Source: Clostridia bacterium
GTDB lineage: Bacteria; Bacillota; Clostridia; Oscillospirales; Acutalibacteraceae
Direction: 5' to 3'
DNA: 64,000 bases
NCBI GenBank assembly: GCA_017537365.1
Contig: JAFYKZ010000016.1
Location: forward strand, 20,954-84,953
Shown: in pieces, positions 33,525-43,291 of the stretch
Numbering within the stretch: position 1 is the first letter of the stretch
Layout of the letters: every line of letters starts with the position of its first letter
The notes under the pieces: model-generated
The model's database searches: none
What the model was told of the DNA's origin: nothing
What the model saw: only the letters and a program-made list of their open reading frames with translations
Translations under genes and position numbers: made by a program

Positions 33525-33548
33525 AATAAAAACTCCTTTACAGCGGAA

Positions 33549-35237
33549 TTACATCTTTTGGGGGGCATCAATTTTAAGCATAGTTAAAACATTTTTAATT
33601 GCAATAGCGGTTGCTTTGCATAGATTTAGTCTTGCTTGCATTAATTCCTCGTCCTCACCTTTTACTCTGCAAGCAGAATAGAATTTATGGAATTTGGTTG
33701 CTAATTCTTCAACATAATGGGTTATTTTTGCAGGGTCATAAGCCTTTGCAGAAGCTATTATTTCATCGGTTAATCCTGCAATATGAATTATAAGCTCGCG
33801 TTCCTCAGGAGCGGTTAATTTTACAAGCTCGTCCATCGAAGCCTTGCGAAGCTTAACATTTTCAAGCTCTAAATTTCTAATAATACTGCAAATTCTTGCA
33901 TAAGCATATTGAACATAGTAAACAGGATTGCTGTTTGACTCATTAACAGCCAAATCCAAATCAAAATCAAAATGAGAATTAGGCTCTCTGAGGTTAAAGA
34001 AAAATCTTGCGGCATCTATCGGAACTTCGTCTAAAAGAGTAACAAGTGTTATTGCTTTGCCCGAACGCTTTGAAGCTTTAATAACCTCACCGTCGCGAAC
34101 TAGTCTTACCATCTGCATTAAAACAACATCTAAACGGTTAGCATCAACCCCCAAAGCGGTTAAAGCAGCTTTAAGACGCGGAACATAACCATGATGGTCG
34201 GCACCTAAAACATCAATAGCCTTATCAAATTTTCTAACCTCTAATTTGTTATAGTGATAAGCAATATCGGGAACAACATAGGTAGGCACTCCGTTAGCTC
34301 TTACTAAAACAAAATCCTTATCACAGCCAAAATCAGTTGCCTTAAACCATAAAGCACCTTCAAGCTCATAGGTATATCCGCTTTCTTTTAATAGCTCGAT
34401 AATTCTTGCGGTTTCGCCGCCGTTATGAAGACTGCTTTCCTTAAACCAAGTATCATATTTAATACGATATTTTCCTAAGTCTTCCTCTAAGCCTGCAATA
34501 TTTTTAGGAAGCGCAAACTCAACCAAAGCCTTTCTGCGCTCTTCCTCGGTTTTTGAAACATAACTATCGCCGTTTATTTCGGCAAAAGCCTTTGCGTGAT
34601 TTATAATATCCTCGCCGTGATAAGAGTCCTCAGGCATTTCAATGCCCTCTTTATAAAGCTGCAAATATCTCAAATCAAGAGATAAACCGAATTTATTAAT
34701 TTGGTTACCTGCATCGTTTATATAAAACTCGCGCTCGGTATAATAGCCTGCATTTTCTAAAACTGCCGCCAAACAATCGCCCAACGCGCCGCCTCTTGCA
34801 TTACCGATATGCATAGGACCGGTTGGATTTGCAGATACAAATTCAACCAAAATCTTTTTACCCTCACCGTAATTACTTTTACCGTAATCCTCGTTTTTTT
34901 CTATAACATCGGTTACTATATCGGCATAATAATTATCACTTAAAAAGAAGTTTATAAAACCTGGGCCTGCTATTTCAAAAGACTTGATATAACTACCCTC
35001 AAAATCAAAATTTTGAGCTAAAATCTCGGCTATCTGGCGAGGTGCTTTATGAAAAAGTCTAGCCCAAACCATAGCCGCATTAACTGCATAATCACCATGG
35101 TCGCGATTTGCAGGAACTTCTATCGTAAAGCTTGTTAATTCCCCGTTTTCAAGCTCGCCTTTTTGAATAGCGGTATTTGCCGCATTTATTATAATATTAT
35201 TTATTTGTTCTTTTGCACTACTTACTATTAACGACAT
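33549..35237 (-). CDS. argS: Arginyl-tRNA synthetase
   Basis: The 562-residue class I synthetase charges tRNA-Arg. The N-terminal additional domain is followed by the HIGH-type motif ANPTGPMHIGNARGGALGD (about 128), the catalytic core, and a C-terminal DALR anticodon-binding domain with YVQYAYARICSI. The usual KMSK motif is replaced by IKASKRSGKAITL, as is common in ArgRS. It starts 1 base after the ywiB stop; ywiB-argS adjacency is also seen in Bacillus. Confidence 0.97.
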   Translation of the reverse strand: MSLIVSSAKEQINNIIINAANTAIQKGELENGELTSFTIEVPANRDHGDYAVNAAMVWARLFHKAPRQIAEILAQNFDFEGSYIKSFEIAGPGFINFFLSDNYYADIVTDVIEKNEDYGKSNYGEGKKILVEFVSANPTGPMHIGNARGGALGDCLAAVLENAGYYTEREFYINDAGNQINKFGLSLDLRYLQLYKEGIEMPEDSYHGEDIINHAKAFAEINGDSYVSKTEEERRKALVEFALPKNIAGLEEDLGKYRIKYDTWFKESSLHNGGETARIIELLKESGYTYELEGALWFKATDFGCDKDFVLVRANGVPTYVVPDIAYHYNKLEVRKFDKAIDVLGADHHGYVPRLKAALTALGVDANRLDVVLMQMVRLVRDGEVIKASKRSGKAITLVTLLDEVPIDAARFFFNLREPNSHFDFDLDLAVNESNSNPVYYVQYAYARICSIIRNLELENVKLRKASMDELVKLTAPEERELIIHIAGLTDEIIASAKAYDPAKITHYVEELATKFHKFYSACRVKGEDEELMQARLNLCKATAIAIKNVLTMLKIDAPQKM

Positions 35238-35238
35238 T

Positions 35239-35667
35239 TTATTTAACCTCTCTGACAGAAATATTAACTTCGTTTTTGCTTATAACCGATAAATTAGAAT
35301 CTATTGTATATTTAAGCGTTATTTCGCCACCGTTATCGGTTAAATTATTCTCTATAACATCACCGAAAACTCCGATTGATAAATCACCGTGAGGCGTGCT
35401 GTAAAAACTGGCGTTTCGGTTTTGAAGTTCAATTACAATTCGGCTTTTAATTGCGCCTGTTCTTTGCAGAATAACCGAATTTTCATTTTTAATATATATC
35501 TGGGTTTTAACCTCTTCTCCGCTATCAAGCATACCGCTTTCATCATAAGAAATGAAAAACGAACCGTCTTTTATGCCAAATCGACCATCGGTTATAAATT
35601 CAATGGTATCGGTATCCCCGTCTATACCCTGAACACCCTTTATACTGATTATTGCATCCTTAATCAT
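35239..35667 (-). CDS. ywiB: DUF1934 beta-barrel protein (YwiB-like)
   Basis: This 142-residue protein matches DUF1934/YwiB, a calycin-like beta barrel: ISIKGVQGIDGDTDTIEF at the start, then FFISYDESGMLDS and the closing strands GGEITLKYTIDSN. Its molecular role is unknown. It overlaps murI by 4 bases and is followed directly by argS, the same gene pair as in Bacillus subtilis. Confidence 0.85.
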   Translation of the reverse strand: MIKDAIISIKGVQGIDGDTDTIEFITDGRFGIKDGSFFISYDESGMLDSGEEVKTQIYIKNENSVILQRTGAIKSRIVIELQNRNASFYSTPHGDLSIGVFGDVIENNLTDNGGEITLKYTIDSNLSVISKNEVNISVREVK

Positions 35668-36482
35668 AAATTGTTTAAACTCACCTGCTTAATATCTTCG
35701 TCCTCTATTTTTTTACCAAGCAAAACTGTTGCGGTTTTCTTAAAGGAATAAGCTTTATCACTCACAAAATACCTATTCTTTGCCACTTTTTCAGAATCAG
35801 CATTTAAACTATTTTCATCTAAAAATTCTTTAACCGCTTTTGCCGTTGCAGTTCCTGCATCAATGAGCGTAACCTTATCTCCAAGTATAGATTTTATAGC
35901 ACCCTTTAAAACAGGAAAATGAGTACAACCCAAAATAACAGTATCGCATTTTGCATCAATTATAGGTTTTAAATATCTGCGCGCCGTTTCTAGCACAACA
36001 ATATCATCATCCGCAAGCCAACCCTCTTCAACCAATGAAACAAACATTGAACAAGCGCAAGCGGTAACCTCAGCCTCAGGCAAAACCTCTTTTATAAACT
36101 TTTCGTGCATACCGCTATTTACAGTTGCGGCAGTTCCTAACACACCTATTCTACCGTTTTTAGTTGTTTTAGCCGCATCGAAAGCCGCATGCGAAACAAC
36201 CTCAAAAAAAGGAACCGGCAAGGTTTCGGCAGTATCATAAGCCACACTCGAAACAGTGCCGCAAGCGGCAATTATGAGTTTAACATCCTTTTCTATTAAA
36301 AATGCTTCATCCTCTAAGGCATATTTGCGAATTGTTTCTTTGCTTCTTGTACCGTAAGGTACACGACCTGTATCACCAAAATAAACAATATCTTCATTTG
36401 GTAAAAAGCGCAAAAGCTCGCTAACAACAGTCAATCCGCCAAGCCCTGAATCAAAAACACCAATTGCTCTATTATCTGCCAA
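35664..36482 (-). CDS. murI: Glutamate racemase
   Basis: The enzyme makes D-glutamate for peptidoglycan. It has GVFDSGLGGLTVVSELLRFL, the first catalytic Cys in AACGTVSS and the second in GCTHFPVLKG. The first motif is usually ACNTAS, so the Asn is Gly here; both Cys are kept. I start it at TTG 36482 because AGAGGAGAG lies 6 bases upstream; an ATG at 36506 has no ribosome site. It is the first gene of the seven-gene operon to engB. Confidence 0.94.
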   Translation of the reverse strand: MADNRAIGVFDSGLGGLTVVSELLRFLPNEDIVYFGDTGRVPYGTRSKETIRKYALEDEAFLIEKDVKLIIAACGTVSSVAYDTAETLPVPFFEVVSHAAFDAAKTTKNGRIGVLGTAATVNSGMHEKFIKEVLPEAEVTACACSMFVSLVEEGWLADDDIVVLETARRYLKPIIDAKCDTVILGCTHFPVLKGAIKSILGDKVTLIDAGTATAKAVKEFLDENSLNADSEKVAKNRYFVSDKAYSFKKTATVLLGKKIEDEDIKQVSLNNL

Positions 36483-36519
36483 ATAAATCTCTCCTCTCGG
36501 AAACATTATATTACATTAT

Positions 36520-36548
36520 ATAATACCATATTTTATTAATTTTATCAA
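36520..36548 (-). promoter_or_regulatory. Sigma-A promoter of the murI operon
   Basis: On the minus strand TTGATA (36543-36548), a 17-bp spacer ending TGG and TATTAT (36520-36525) lie just upstream of murI. Confidence 0.8.
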
Positions 36549-36581
36549 CTAAAAATTGCTGTTTTAAGCCTTAAAAAGATG

Positions 36582-36622
36582 AAAAAATCGGCTTAAAACC
36601 GAAGTTTAGGTTTTAAGCCGAT
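36582..36622 (-). terminator. Terminator of ftsZ and the dcw cluster
   Basis: ATCGGCTTAAAACC (36587-36600) and GGTTTTAAGCCGAT (36609-36622) form a 14-bp stem, followed on the minus strand by TTTTTTC. Confidence 0.9.
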
Positions 36623-36645
36623 AAATTTTGAATTAAATTTATAAA

Positions 36646-37704
36646 TTAGTCTTTCTTGAAGAAGCTCAAGGTATCCATAAAGAGCTCATCATCGTCAGCA
36701 GAATTGTTGTTGAGGAAAGATGCTAAATCGTTTGCATCTTCTTTCTTCTCATCACCCAAACCGGTTGCAACAACAGTTACACGGATTGTATCTTCAATAG
36801 TATCATCAAGCTGAGCACCCCAAATGATAGTAGCATCGGGATGAGCAGTTTCAGAAATGATAGAAGAAGCAAGTTCAACCTCTTCAAGACCGATATCCTC
36901 AGAACCTGTAATGCTGATAATTACGCCACGAGCGTTATCCATTGAGGTTTCAATAAGAGGACTGTTAATAGCAGCTCTTGCAGCCTGCTCAGCCTTATCG
37001 CGACCTGTTGCAACACCAACACCCATATGAGCATAGCCTGCATCAGACATAATAGACTTAACGTCTGCAAAGTCAAGGTTAACAAGTGCGGTAACATTAA
37101 TAAGCTCAGAAATACTCTGAACACCCTGACGCAATACATCATCAGCGATATCGAAAGCATTCTTAAAGGTAATCTTCTGCTCAGAAACGAATTTAAGTCT
37201 CTCATTAGGAATAACAACAAGGCTATCAACATGCTCACGCAATGCAGCGATACCTGCTTCAGCCTGAGTCATACGCTTTTTACCCTCAAAACCGAAAGGC
37301 TTAGTAACGATACCAACGGTTAAAATTCCTAATTCTTTAGCAACAGCGGCAACAATAGGAGCAGCACCTGTACCTGTACCACCGCCCATACCTGCGGTAA
37401 TGAAAATCATATCTGCTTCACGAATAGCAGCAGCAATTTCGTCGCGAGATTCTTCCGCAGCAGCGCGACCGTTATCAGGATTACCGCCTGCGCCCATACC
37501 TGCAGTAGTTTTATCACCAATTTGGATTTTCTTATTAGCCTTAGATTTAATAAGGGCTGCTTTATCAGTATTAACGGCAACAAATTCAACACCGCGAACA
37601 CCAGCATCAACCATTCGGTTGATAGCGTTTCCGCCGCCGCCGCCTACACCTACAACTTTAATTTGAACAACATTTGTTTCCATATCTGCAACTTCAAATG
37701 GCAT
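36646..37704 (-). CDS. ftsZ: Cell-division GTPase FtsZ
   Basis: This 352-residue tubulin homologue forms the division ring. The GTP-binding motif is [13 protein letters not shown], with [18 protein letters not shown] at the N-terminus and [12 protein letters not shown] as the T7 loop. The C-terminal linker is short, and the usual conserved tail is replaced by [17 protein letters not shown] 37704 follows GGAGGA; in-frame codons further upstream have no family match. It has its own promoter, and no ftsA gene accompanies it here. Confidence 0.97.
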   Translation of the reverse strand: MPFEVADMETNVVQIKVVGVGGGGGNAINRMVDAGVRGVEFVAVNTDKAALIKSKANKKIQIGDKTTAGMGAGGNPDNGRAAAEESRDEIAAAIREADMIFITAGMGGGTGTGAAPIVAAVAKELGILTVGIVTKPFGFEGKKRMTQAEAGIAALREHVDSLVVIPNERLKFVSEQKITFKNAFDIADDVLRQGVQSISELINVTALVNLDFADVKSIMSDAGYAHMGVGVATGRDKAEQAARAAINSPLIETSMDNARGVIISITGSEDIGLEEVELASSIISETAHPDATIIWGAQLDDTIEDTIRVTVVATGLGDEKKEDANDLASFLNNNSADDDELFMDTLSFFKKD

Positions 37705-37760
37705 TTCTAATTCCTCCGTATTTATGTAAATTTCTTTTTTATACACTCTCATACAATATG

Positions 37761-37789
37761 ATATTAACACATCTTTTTTAAAATTTCAA
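37761..37789 (-). promoter_or_regulatory. Sigma-A promoter of ftsZ
   Basis: TTGAAA (37784-37789), a 17-bp spacer and TAATAT (37761-37766) on the minus strand lie in the 120-base gap between ftsQ and ftsZ, so ftsZ can be expressed apart from the cluster. Confidence 0.8.
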
Positions 37790-37824
37790 CACTTTTTATT
37801 ACAAAAATGTAATTTTTTCAAATA

Positions 37825-38622
37825 TTATTGATTTTCACCCTTTTTTTCAACAAAAGCCGCCTTTGGATTGTCAATAGTCCACATACTTAAATTAATTTTT
37901 CCCTCGGCTTTTTTATCAAGCTTTTCTATCATCTTTTCAAGATGCTTAACTTTTTCTTCAATATTATTTGATGTTCCTAAATTAACATCAAACCTTTTAC
38001 ATACACCAATCTTTAATTCAATTTCATCGGTTATATCTATATAATCAATTTTTATGTTGTTTTGTTTTAAAGCATTATAAATTCTTTCAATTAACTCATT
38101 TTGCTTTTCATCTTTAAATTCAATAGCATTACCGACCTTGCATTTAGCCTTAACACCGCGAATTTCAAAAATTTTATCGGGTTTCTCATAATTTTCTTCT
38201 AAAACCCAACCGCTTCGGCTAACAGTATAAAACTTGCCGCCTAAACTATAAGCCGCATATTCATCCGCATCGGTAACCTTTATTTTAAGGCTATCGGGAA
38301 AATTTCGGTCGAATTTAACCGTTTCAATATACGGAAGCTTCTGTTTCAGTTTATTTAAAACATCGCTTCGGTTAATTGCAAAAAGGTTATCACCCTTCTT
38401 TATACCGCTAACCTTTATAATTTCCTCATTAGAATAGACCTTACTACCTGTTGCAGTCAGATTTTTTATTGAAAAAAACACGGTTAGACAAAGGGTTATT
38501 AAAACGCAGACCGCGGTTATCATAAAAATCACAAACGAGGCTATTAGTCTGCGCCTTTTTTGTTTTCGCTGTCTTATAGCGCGCTTGCGCAAAAATTCAT
38601 CTCTTTCCCTTGTGTTACTCAA
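37825..38622 (-). CDS. ftsQ: Division protein FtsQ/DivIB
   Basis: The 265-residue product has a basic cytoplasmic N-terminus (KRAIRQRKQKRRR), one membrane helix (about 30-55), a POTRA domain (KVYSNEEIIKVSGIKKGDNL) and a beta domain. It links FtsL and the septal synthase. I start it at TTG 38622, 4 bases after the murA stop, because AAAGGA lies 7 bases upstream; a TTG further out lacks one and overlaps murA. Confidence 0.88.
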   Translation of the reverse strand: MSNTRERDEFLRKRAIRQRKQKRRRLIASFVIFMITAVCVLITLCLTVFFSIKNLTATGSKVYSNEEIIKVSGIKKGDNLFAINRSDVLNKLKQKLPYIETVKFDRNFPDSLKIKVTDADEYAAYSLGGKFYTVSRSGWVLEENYEKPDKIFEIRGVKAKCKVGNAIEFKDEKQNELIERIYNALKQNNIKIDYIDITDEIELKIGVCKRFDVNLGTSNNIEEKVKHLEKMIEKLDKKAEGKINLSMWTIDNPKAAFVEKKGENQ

Positions 38623-38626
38623 AATA

Positions 38627-39886
38627 TCATCCTTTAATATATTTAATATCCGCACCCAAATGCGATAAATTTCCAACTATATCCTCATATCCTCTTTCGA
38701 TATGCTGAATTTCGCCGATAGTTGTTTTACCATAAGCCGAAAGTCCCGCGCAAACAAGCGCCGCGCCACCTCTTAAATCAGTAGCCTTGCAACCCGCACC
38801 CGTCAACTTATCTACGCCCTCTATCAAAGCCAAATTACCCTCAGTTTTTATTTTAGCGCCCAGTCTTTTAAGCTCATCAATATAACGAAATCGGTTTTCA
38901 AAAATATTTTCTTTAAAAACAGAGGTTCCGTTTGCAACGCAAAGCATTGAGAGAACCAGCGGTCCTGCGTCGGTCGGAAAGGCGGGATAAACCGCCGTAC
39001 TGATTTTTTCAACCCTTTTTAATTTATGCGATGCAGTAAGTGTTATTGATTTACTGGAAACCTTAATATCGCAATCAGCTTCCTTAAAAACCGAAAGAAT
39101 TGCAACAATATGCGATGGCATAACCGAATTAAGCTTGATTTTTCCACCTGTTGCCGCCGCGCAAGCCATATAGGTTGCCGCAACAATGCGGTCAGGAATA
39201 ATAATATGCTCCGAGCCGCCTAAATGCTCAACTCCATGAATATAAACTGTATCCGAACCGCCGCCGTAAATTCTCGCGCCTGCGCTATTTAAGAAATCTG
39301 CAAGGTCGCTTATTTCAGGCTCTTTCGCAGCATTATGAATGATGGTCAAACCCTTAGCTGTTGCCGCCGCCAAAATAATATTTTCAGTAGCCCCAACACT
39401 TGGAAAGCTTAAATAGATTTCTGCTCCTTTAAGTCCGTTTGGCGCTAAACAATTAATAAATCCGTGTTCCTCGGTGATAACCGCGCCCATTTTTTTGAGC
39501 GAACTTAAATGCAAATCAATAGGTCTTGGTCCTAATTCGCAACCGCCGGGACTGCTGATAACCGCCTTTTTGGTTCTACCTAAAATCGCTCCCAAAAACA
39601 TAACCGAAGAACGCATTTCTCGCATTAAGCTTTCAGAGATTTTATAGTCGTTAATAACACTGCTGTCAACCGTTACAGTATTACCCTCGGCTTTGCAATC
39701 AACTCCCAAATCCTTTAAGATTTTAAGAGAAGTATCAACATCCGAAATTTTAGGACAATTATGTATTACACATTCCCTTTCGCAAAGAATAGTTGCAGCA
39801 AGCACAGGTAAAACACTGTTTTTTGCACCCTGAACCTCTAATTCTCCGAAAAGTTTTCGTTTGCCTTCTATAACTATCTCAGACAT
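38627..39886 (-). CDS. murA: UDP-N-acetylglucosamine 1-carboxyvinyltransferase
   Basis: The 419-residue enzyme adds enolpyruvate to UDP-GlcNAc, the first committed step of peptidoglycan synthesis and the target of fosfomycin. It has QGAKNSVLPVLAATIL at the start and SSPGGCELGPRPIDLHL with the catalytic Cys (about residue 116), so it should be fosfomycin-sensitive in principle. It lies in the dcw cluster after murG, an order seen in Clostridia. Confidence 0.96.
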   Translation of the reverse strand: MSEIVIEGKRKLFGELEVQGAKNSVLPVLAATILCERECVIHNCPKISDVDTSLKILKDLGVDCKAEGNTVTVDSSVINDYKISESLMREMRSSVMFLGAILGRTKKAVISSPGGCELGPRPIDLHLSSLKKMGAVITEEHGFINCLAPNGLKGAEIYLSFPSVGATENIILAAATAKGLTIIHNAAKEPEISDLADFLNSAGARIYGGGSDTVYIHGVEHLGGSEHIIIPDRIVAATYMACAAATGGKIKLNSVMPSHIVAILSVFKEADCDIKVSSKSITLTASHKLKRVEKISTAVYPAFPTDAGPLVLSMLCVANGTSVFKENIFENRFRYIDELKRLGAKIKTEGNLALIEGVDKLTGAGCKATDLRGGAALVCAGLSAYGKTTIGEIQHIERGYEDIVGNLSHLGADIKYIKG

Positions 39887-39974
39887 TTATCGCACCTTCT
39901 CATAGTACTATTCACAATTTATACTATGCGAAAATGCATTTAGAGTTACATAAATCAAATATCTAACCCAGAAA

Positions 39975-41087
39975 TTAAGCCTTCTTATATAATTTCATTA
40001 AAATTTTATAAATTCTCTCATTTGCATCCGAAATGGAAGCTTCATTTGCAGCATCACTCATCTTTTTAAGAGTTTCTTTATCCTTCATTAAACTCTCAAC
40101 CGTTTTGATAAGGCTCTCACCCGAAAGGTCTGCTTCCTCAATTATCTCAGCAGCGCCCTTCTTTTTAAGAGACATTGCATTATGGAACTGGTGATTTTCC
40201 GCAACATAAGGAGACGGAATAAGTATAGCCGCTTTGCCGCAAGCAGAAAGCTCGCTTAGAGTAATAGCTCCTGCACGACAAATAACCAAATCTGCCGCCG
40301 CCATACAAACATCCATGTCATTAATATATTCTCTGATATCTATTCTTTCAGATAACTTAATATCTTTTAAAGCGTTCATCATATCCTCATTACCCGATTT
40401 TCCGGTTGCATGGATATGATTAAACTTATCCGAGCCATTATGCCATTTTATAAGCTCGGTTACCGCTTCATTAACCCTCATAGCACCCAAAGAACCGCCA
40501 AAAGATAAAATAAGCGGTTTATCATCAAGACCAAGCTTTTGTCTCGCTTCTTCGCGGGTTATTCTTAAAAGCTCGCTTCTGATGGGATTACCCGTAACCT
40601 CATGGGGTTTATTTAATTTTAAAAGAGGCGCCGCCTCAGGCATAGCAAGCATAACAACATCTGCATTTTTGGCAAGCATTTTTGTTGTAACACCAGGATA
40701 GGCATTTTGCTCGTGAATAGCGGTTTTGATGCCCATTTTTTGAGCCTGTTTAACAACAGGACCACTAACATAACCGCCTGTTCCGATAACAATATCAGGC
40801 TTGATTTTATTAATTAAAGCTTTGCATTTATTAGTAGCAACTGCCGCTTTTTTAACAGCAGAAATATTTTTTATAATACCTGATGGAGATAAGCTTCTGC
40901 TAAATCCTGCAACATCAATGGTATAAAAATCATAGCCCTTTTGAGGAACCAGCCTAGCTTCAAGCTTGTTGGCAGTTCCAATATAACTGATTTCTGCATC
41001 AGGATGACGCTCTTTAATATAATCGGCAATAGCCAAGGCAGGATTTATATGACCTGCTGTGCCGCCGCCTGCAAAAAGTATACGCAT
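39975..41087 (-). CDS. murG: MurG N-acetylglucosaminyltransferase
   Basis: This 370-residue GT-B enzyme converts lipid I to lipid II at the inner membrane face. The N-terminal GGGTAGHINPALAIADY and the C-terminal donor-binding SFGGSLGAMRVNEAV, CRAGAITLSEL and PSPYVAENHQFHNA motifs are all present. It starts 3 bases after ftsW. Confidence 0.97.
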   Translation of the reverse strand: MRILFAGGGTAGHINPALAIADYIKERHPDAEISYIGTANKLEARLVPQKGYDFYTIDVAGFSRSLSPSGIIKNISAVKKAAVATNKCKALINKIKPDIVIGTGGYVSGPVVKQAQKMGIKTAIHEQNAYPGVTTKMLAKNADVVMLAMPEAAPLLKLNKPHEVTGNPIRSELLRITREEARQKLGLDDKPLILSFGGSLGAMRVNEAVTELIKWHNGSDKFNHIHATGKSGNEDMMNALKDIKLSERIDIREYINDMDVCMAAADLVICRAGAITLSELSACGKAAILIPSPYVAENHQFHNAMSLKKKGAAEIIEEADLSGESLIKTVESLMKDKETLKKMSDAANEASISDANERIYKILMKLYKKA

Positions 41088-41090
41088 AAA

Positions 41091-42230
41091 TTAACCCCCA
41101 TCTATACTAGAGCCTCTGGATACCGAGAGCACTATTCCCATTTCTGCCAACAGAATAAGCAACGAAGTACCGCCGTAACTGAAAAACGGAAGACTGATAC
41201 CGGTATTCGGAATAGTATTTGTTACAACCCAGATATTAAGCATTGCTTGAAGTCCAACCTGAAAGGTTAAACCCAAAGCAAGAAGCGAACCGAATTTATC
41301 AGGAGCATGCATAGCGATTGTAAAACCGCGCCAGATAAGCAAGCAAAACAGCAAAACAATTATAACCGCGCCTATAAGCCCTAATTCCTCGCATACTATT
41401 GAGAAAATAAAGTCGTTATGAGGCTCAGGCACCCATAAATGCTTTTGTCTCGACTGACCGATACCTCTGCCTAAAATATTGCCTGAACCGATAGCCAAGA
41501 GCGATTGTATAGTCTGAAAGCCTTTACCCGTTGCATCAGACCACGGGTCTATCCAATATGCCAAACGGTCGCTAACATAACTGATAGCACCTGAAAGCGC
41601 AAAAATAACACCGCCAACTGCCGTAGCAATACCGCCAATAATCATATAAATTTTAGGTAGACCGCCAACTATAAGTAAGACCATACCAATCGAAAACACA
41701 AGAACAGTTGCCGATAAATGCGGCTCTAAAACAATAAGCACACAGGTTACACCTAAAATACCAACCAAAAACGCAATAAATCCAACATTTTTCATCTGCT
41801 TGTAATTTGCCGCTATAAGCGAAGAAAAAAGCAGAATAATAGCGAACTTAGCAAGCTCTGAGGGTTGGAAGTTAATAGGACCGATAACCAACCATCGCTT
41901 AACATCCATATTTTGAACCATTGGCGGAATGATAAGCAAAATAAATAGTATCAAAATTATAATTCCAAAGAAAACCCAAGCAAATTTTCTAAAAAAATGA
42001 TAGTCAATTCTAGATACAAAAAGCATTATACCAACACCGGCTAACGCGAAAATTGCCTGACGGGAAATAAAATGATAACTGTTATCATAATATTCGAGAG
42101 AATAAACATAGCTTGCAGAAAAAAGCATAACAAGGCCTGTTGTTAAAAGTATTAGCACAAAAGATAAAAATGTTATATCCATTTTGCCGAGCCTTGCGCG
42201 TTTAGTGCGCTTTAATGCTTTCGAAGCCAC
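41091..42230 (-). CDS. ftsW: FtsW-type SEDS peptidoglycan glycosyltransferase
   Basis: A 379-residue polytopic membrane protein with about ten helices, of the SEDS family that polymerises lipid II. Signatures are VMLFSASYVYSLEY near residue 35, INFQPSELAKFAIILLFSSL, and NTGISLPFFSYGGTSLLI. Its place between mraY and murG points to FtsW (division) rather than RodA. The partner transpeptidase should be the ftsI product nearby. Confidence 0.93.
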   Translation of the reverse strand: MASKALKRTKRARLGKMDITFLSFVLILLTTGLVMLFSASYVYSLEYYDNSYHFISRQAIFALAGVGIMLFVSRIDYHFFRKFAWVFFGIIILILFILLIIPPMVQNMDVKRWLVIGPINFQPSELAKFAIILLFSSLIAANYKQMKNVGFIAFLVGILGVTCVLIVLEPHLSATVLVFSIGMVLLIVGGLPKIYMIIGGIATAVGGVIFALSGAISYVSDRLAYWIDPWSDATGKGFQTIQSLLAIGSGNILGRGIGQSRQKHLWVPEPHNDFIFSIVCEELGLIGAVIIVLLFCLLIWRGFTIAMHAPDKFGSLLALGLTFQVGLQAMLNIWVVTNTIPNTGISLPFFSYGGTSLLILLAEMGIVLSVSRGSSIDGG

Positions 42231-42245
42231 TTTTTATTCCTCCGT

Positions 42246-43277
42246 TTACTTAGATATTGTTGTTAAAATTATAGGAATCAATGCAATTAAGCTTCCTAAA
42301 AAGGTTACTGCCGAAAAAACAAAAACAATCTTTTCTTCCGACCAACCGCACATTTCAAAATGATGATGCAAAGGTGCCATTTTGAAAATTCGTTTTTTGG
42401 TTTTCTTATAATATGCCACCTGAATAATATCAGATAAAGCCTCTAAAAGATAAACAATACCGATTAATATTAATAAAACAGGTCTGCCTGAGCCGAAAGC
42501 CAAAGCAACCACCATACCGCCTAAGAACATTGAGCCGGTATCTCCCATAAACACCTTTGCAGGATGAGAATTCCAACATATAAATCCAATGCAAGCACCT
42601 GCCAAAGCCGCAGATAAAACATTGGTTGATATATTGCCGAGTAATCCTGTCATAAGCATAAATGCACAAGCTACAACAAGAGTAACACTTGATGCCAAAC
42701 CGTCAATACCGTCGGTTAAATTTACTGCGTTGGTAAATCCATAAATAAACATCAAAGCGATAGGCCAAAAGAGCAAACCAAATCCATAGGTTATCGGAAC
42801 ATTTCCAACAAATGGTATGTAGGTTTCATTCATACCGCTAAGCCATAAGGTTAACAAATACATTGCAGAAACCAACAACTGCAAAAAAGTTTTTTGCTTT
42901 GCAGTTAGTCCCAAATTACGCTTTTTAACCACTTTAATATAGTCATCAGCAAAACCGATAGCACCCATAAAAATAGCTAAGCTTATACCTGTCAAAAAGG
43001 TTACAAGGCTTCTGTTTTCTAAAAGTTCTTTATAAAAAGAATTCTGGGTAATTCCTGCGTATGCGAAAGCAACACATAGACTTAAAATAAAGCCTATAAC
43101 CATCATTATTCCGCCCATTGTTGGGGTGCCTTGCTTGGTTTTATGCCAATTCGGACCTTCTTCTAAAATAGTCTGCCCAAATTTTAGTTTTCTTAAATAA
43201 GGAATAACCGCATAACCCAATACTGCCGTTACCAAAAAAGCTACCGCAGCCGCAATAATAGTAGTTAATTCTTTCAT
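42246..43277 (-). CDS. mraY: Phospho-MurNAc-pentapeptide transferase MraY
   Basis: The 343-residue enzyme transfers phospho-MurNAc-pentapeptide to undecaprenyl phosphate to make lipid I. It has about ten membrane helices and the motifs TPTMGGIMM, GFADDYIKVVKKRN (Asp pair), NLTDGIDGLA and PLHHHFEMCGWSE. murF is not upstream nor murD downstream, though both usually flank mraY. Confidence 0.97.
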   Translation of the reverse strand: MKELTTIIAAAVAFLVTAVLGYAVIPYLRKLKFGQTILEEGPNWHKTKQGTPTMGGIMMVIGFILSLCVAFAYAGITQNSFYKELLENRSLVTFLTGISLAIFMGAIGFADDYIKVVKKRNLGLTAKQKTFLQLLVSAMYLLTLWLSGMNETYIPFVGNVPITYGFGLLFWPIALMFIYGFTNAVNLTDGIDGLASSVTLVVACAFMLMTGLLGNISTNVLSAALAGACIGFICWNSHPAKVFMGDTGSMFLGGMVVALAFGSGRPVLLILIGIVYLLEALSDIIQVAYYKKTKKRIFKMAPLHHHFEMCGWSEEKIVFVFSAVTFLGSLIALIPIILTTISK

Positions 43278-43291
43278 TTTATCAAGTCCCT

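Noticed and set aside
36921..37610. Leu-rich alternative-frame open frames within ftsZ
   Set aside because: They overlap a full-length, motif-complete ftsZ and look like frame shadows.
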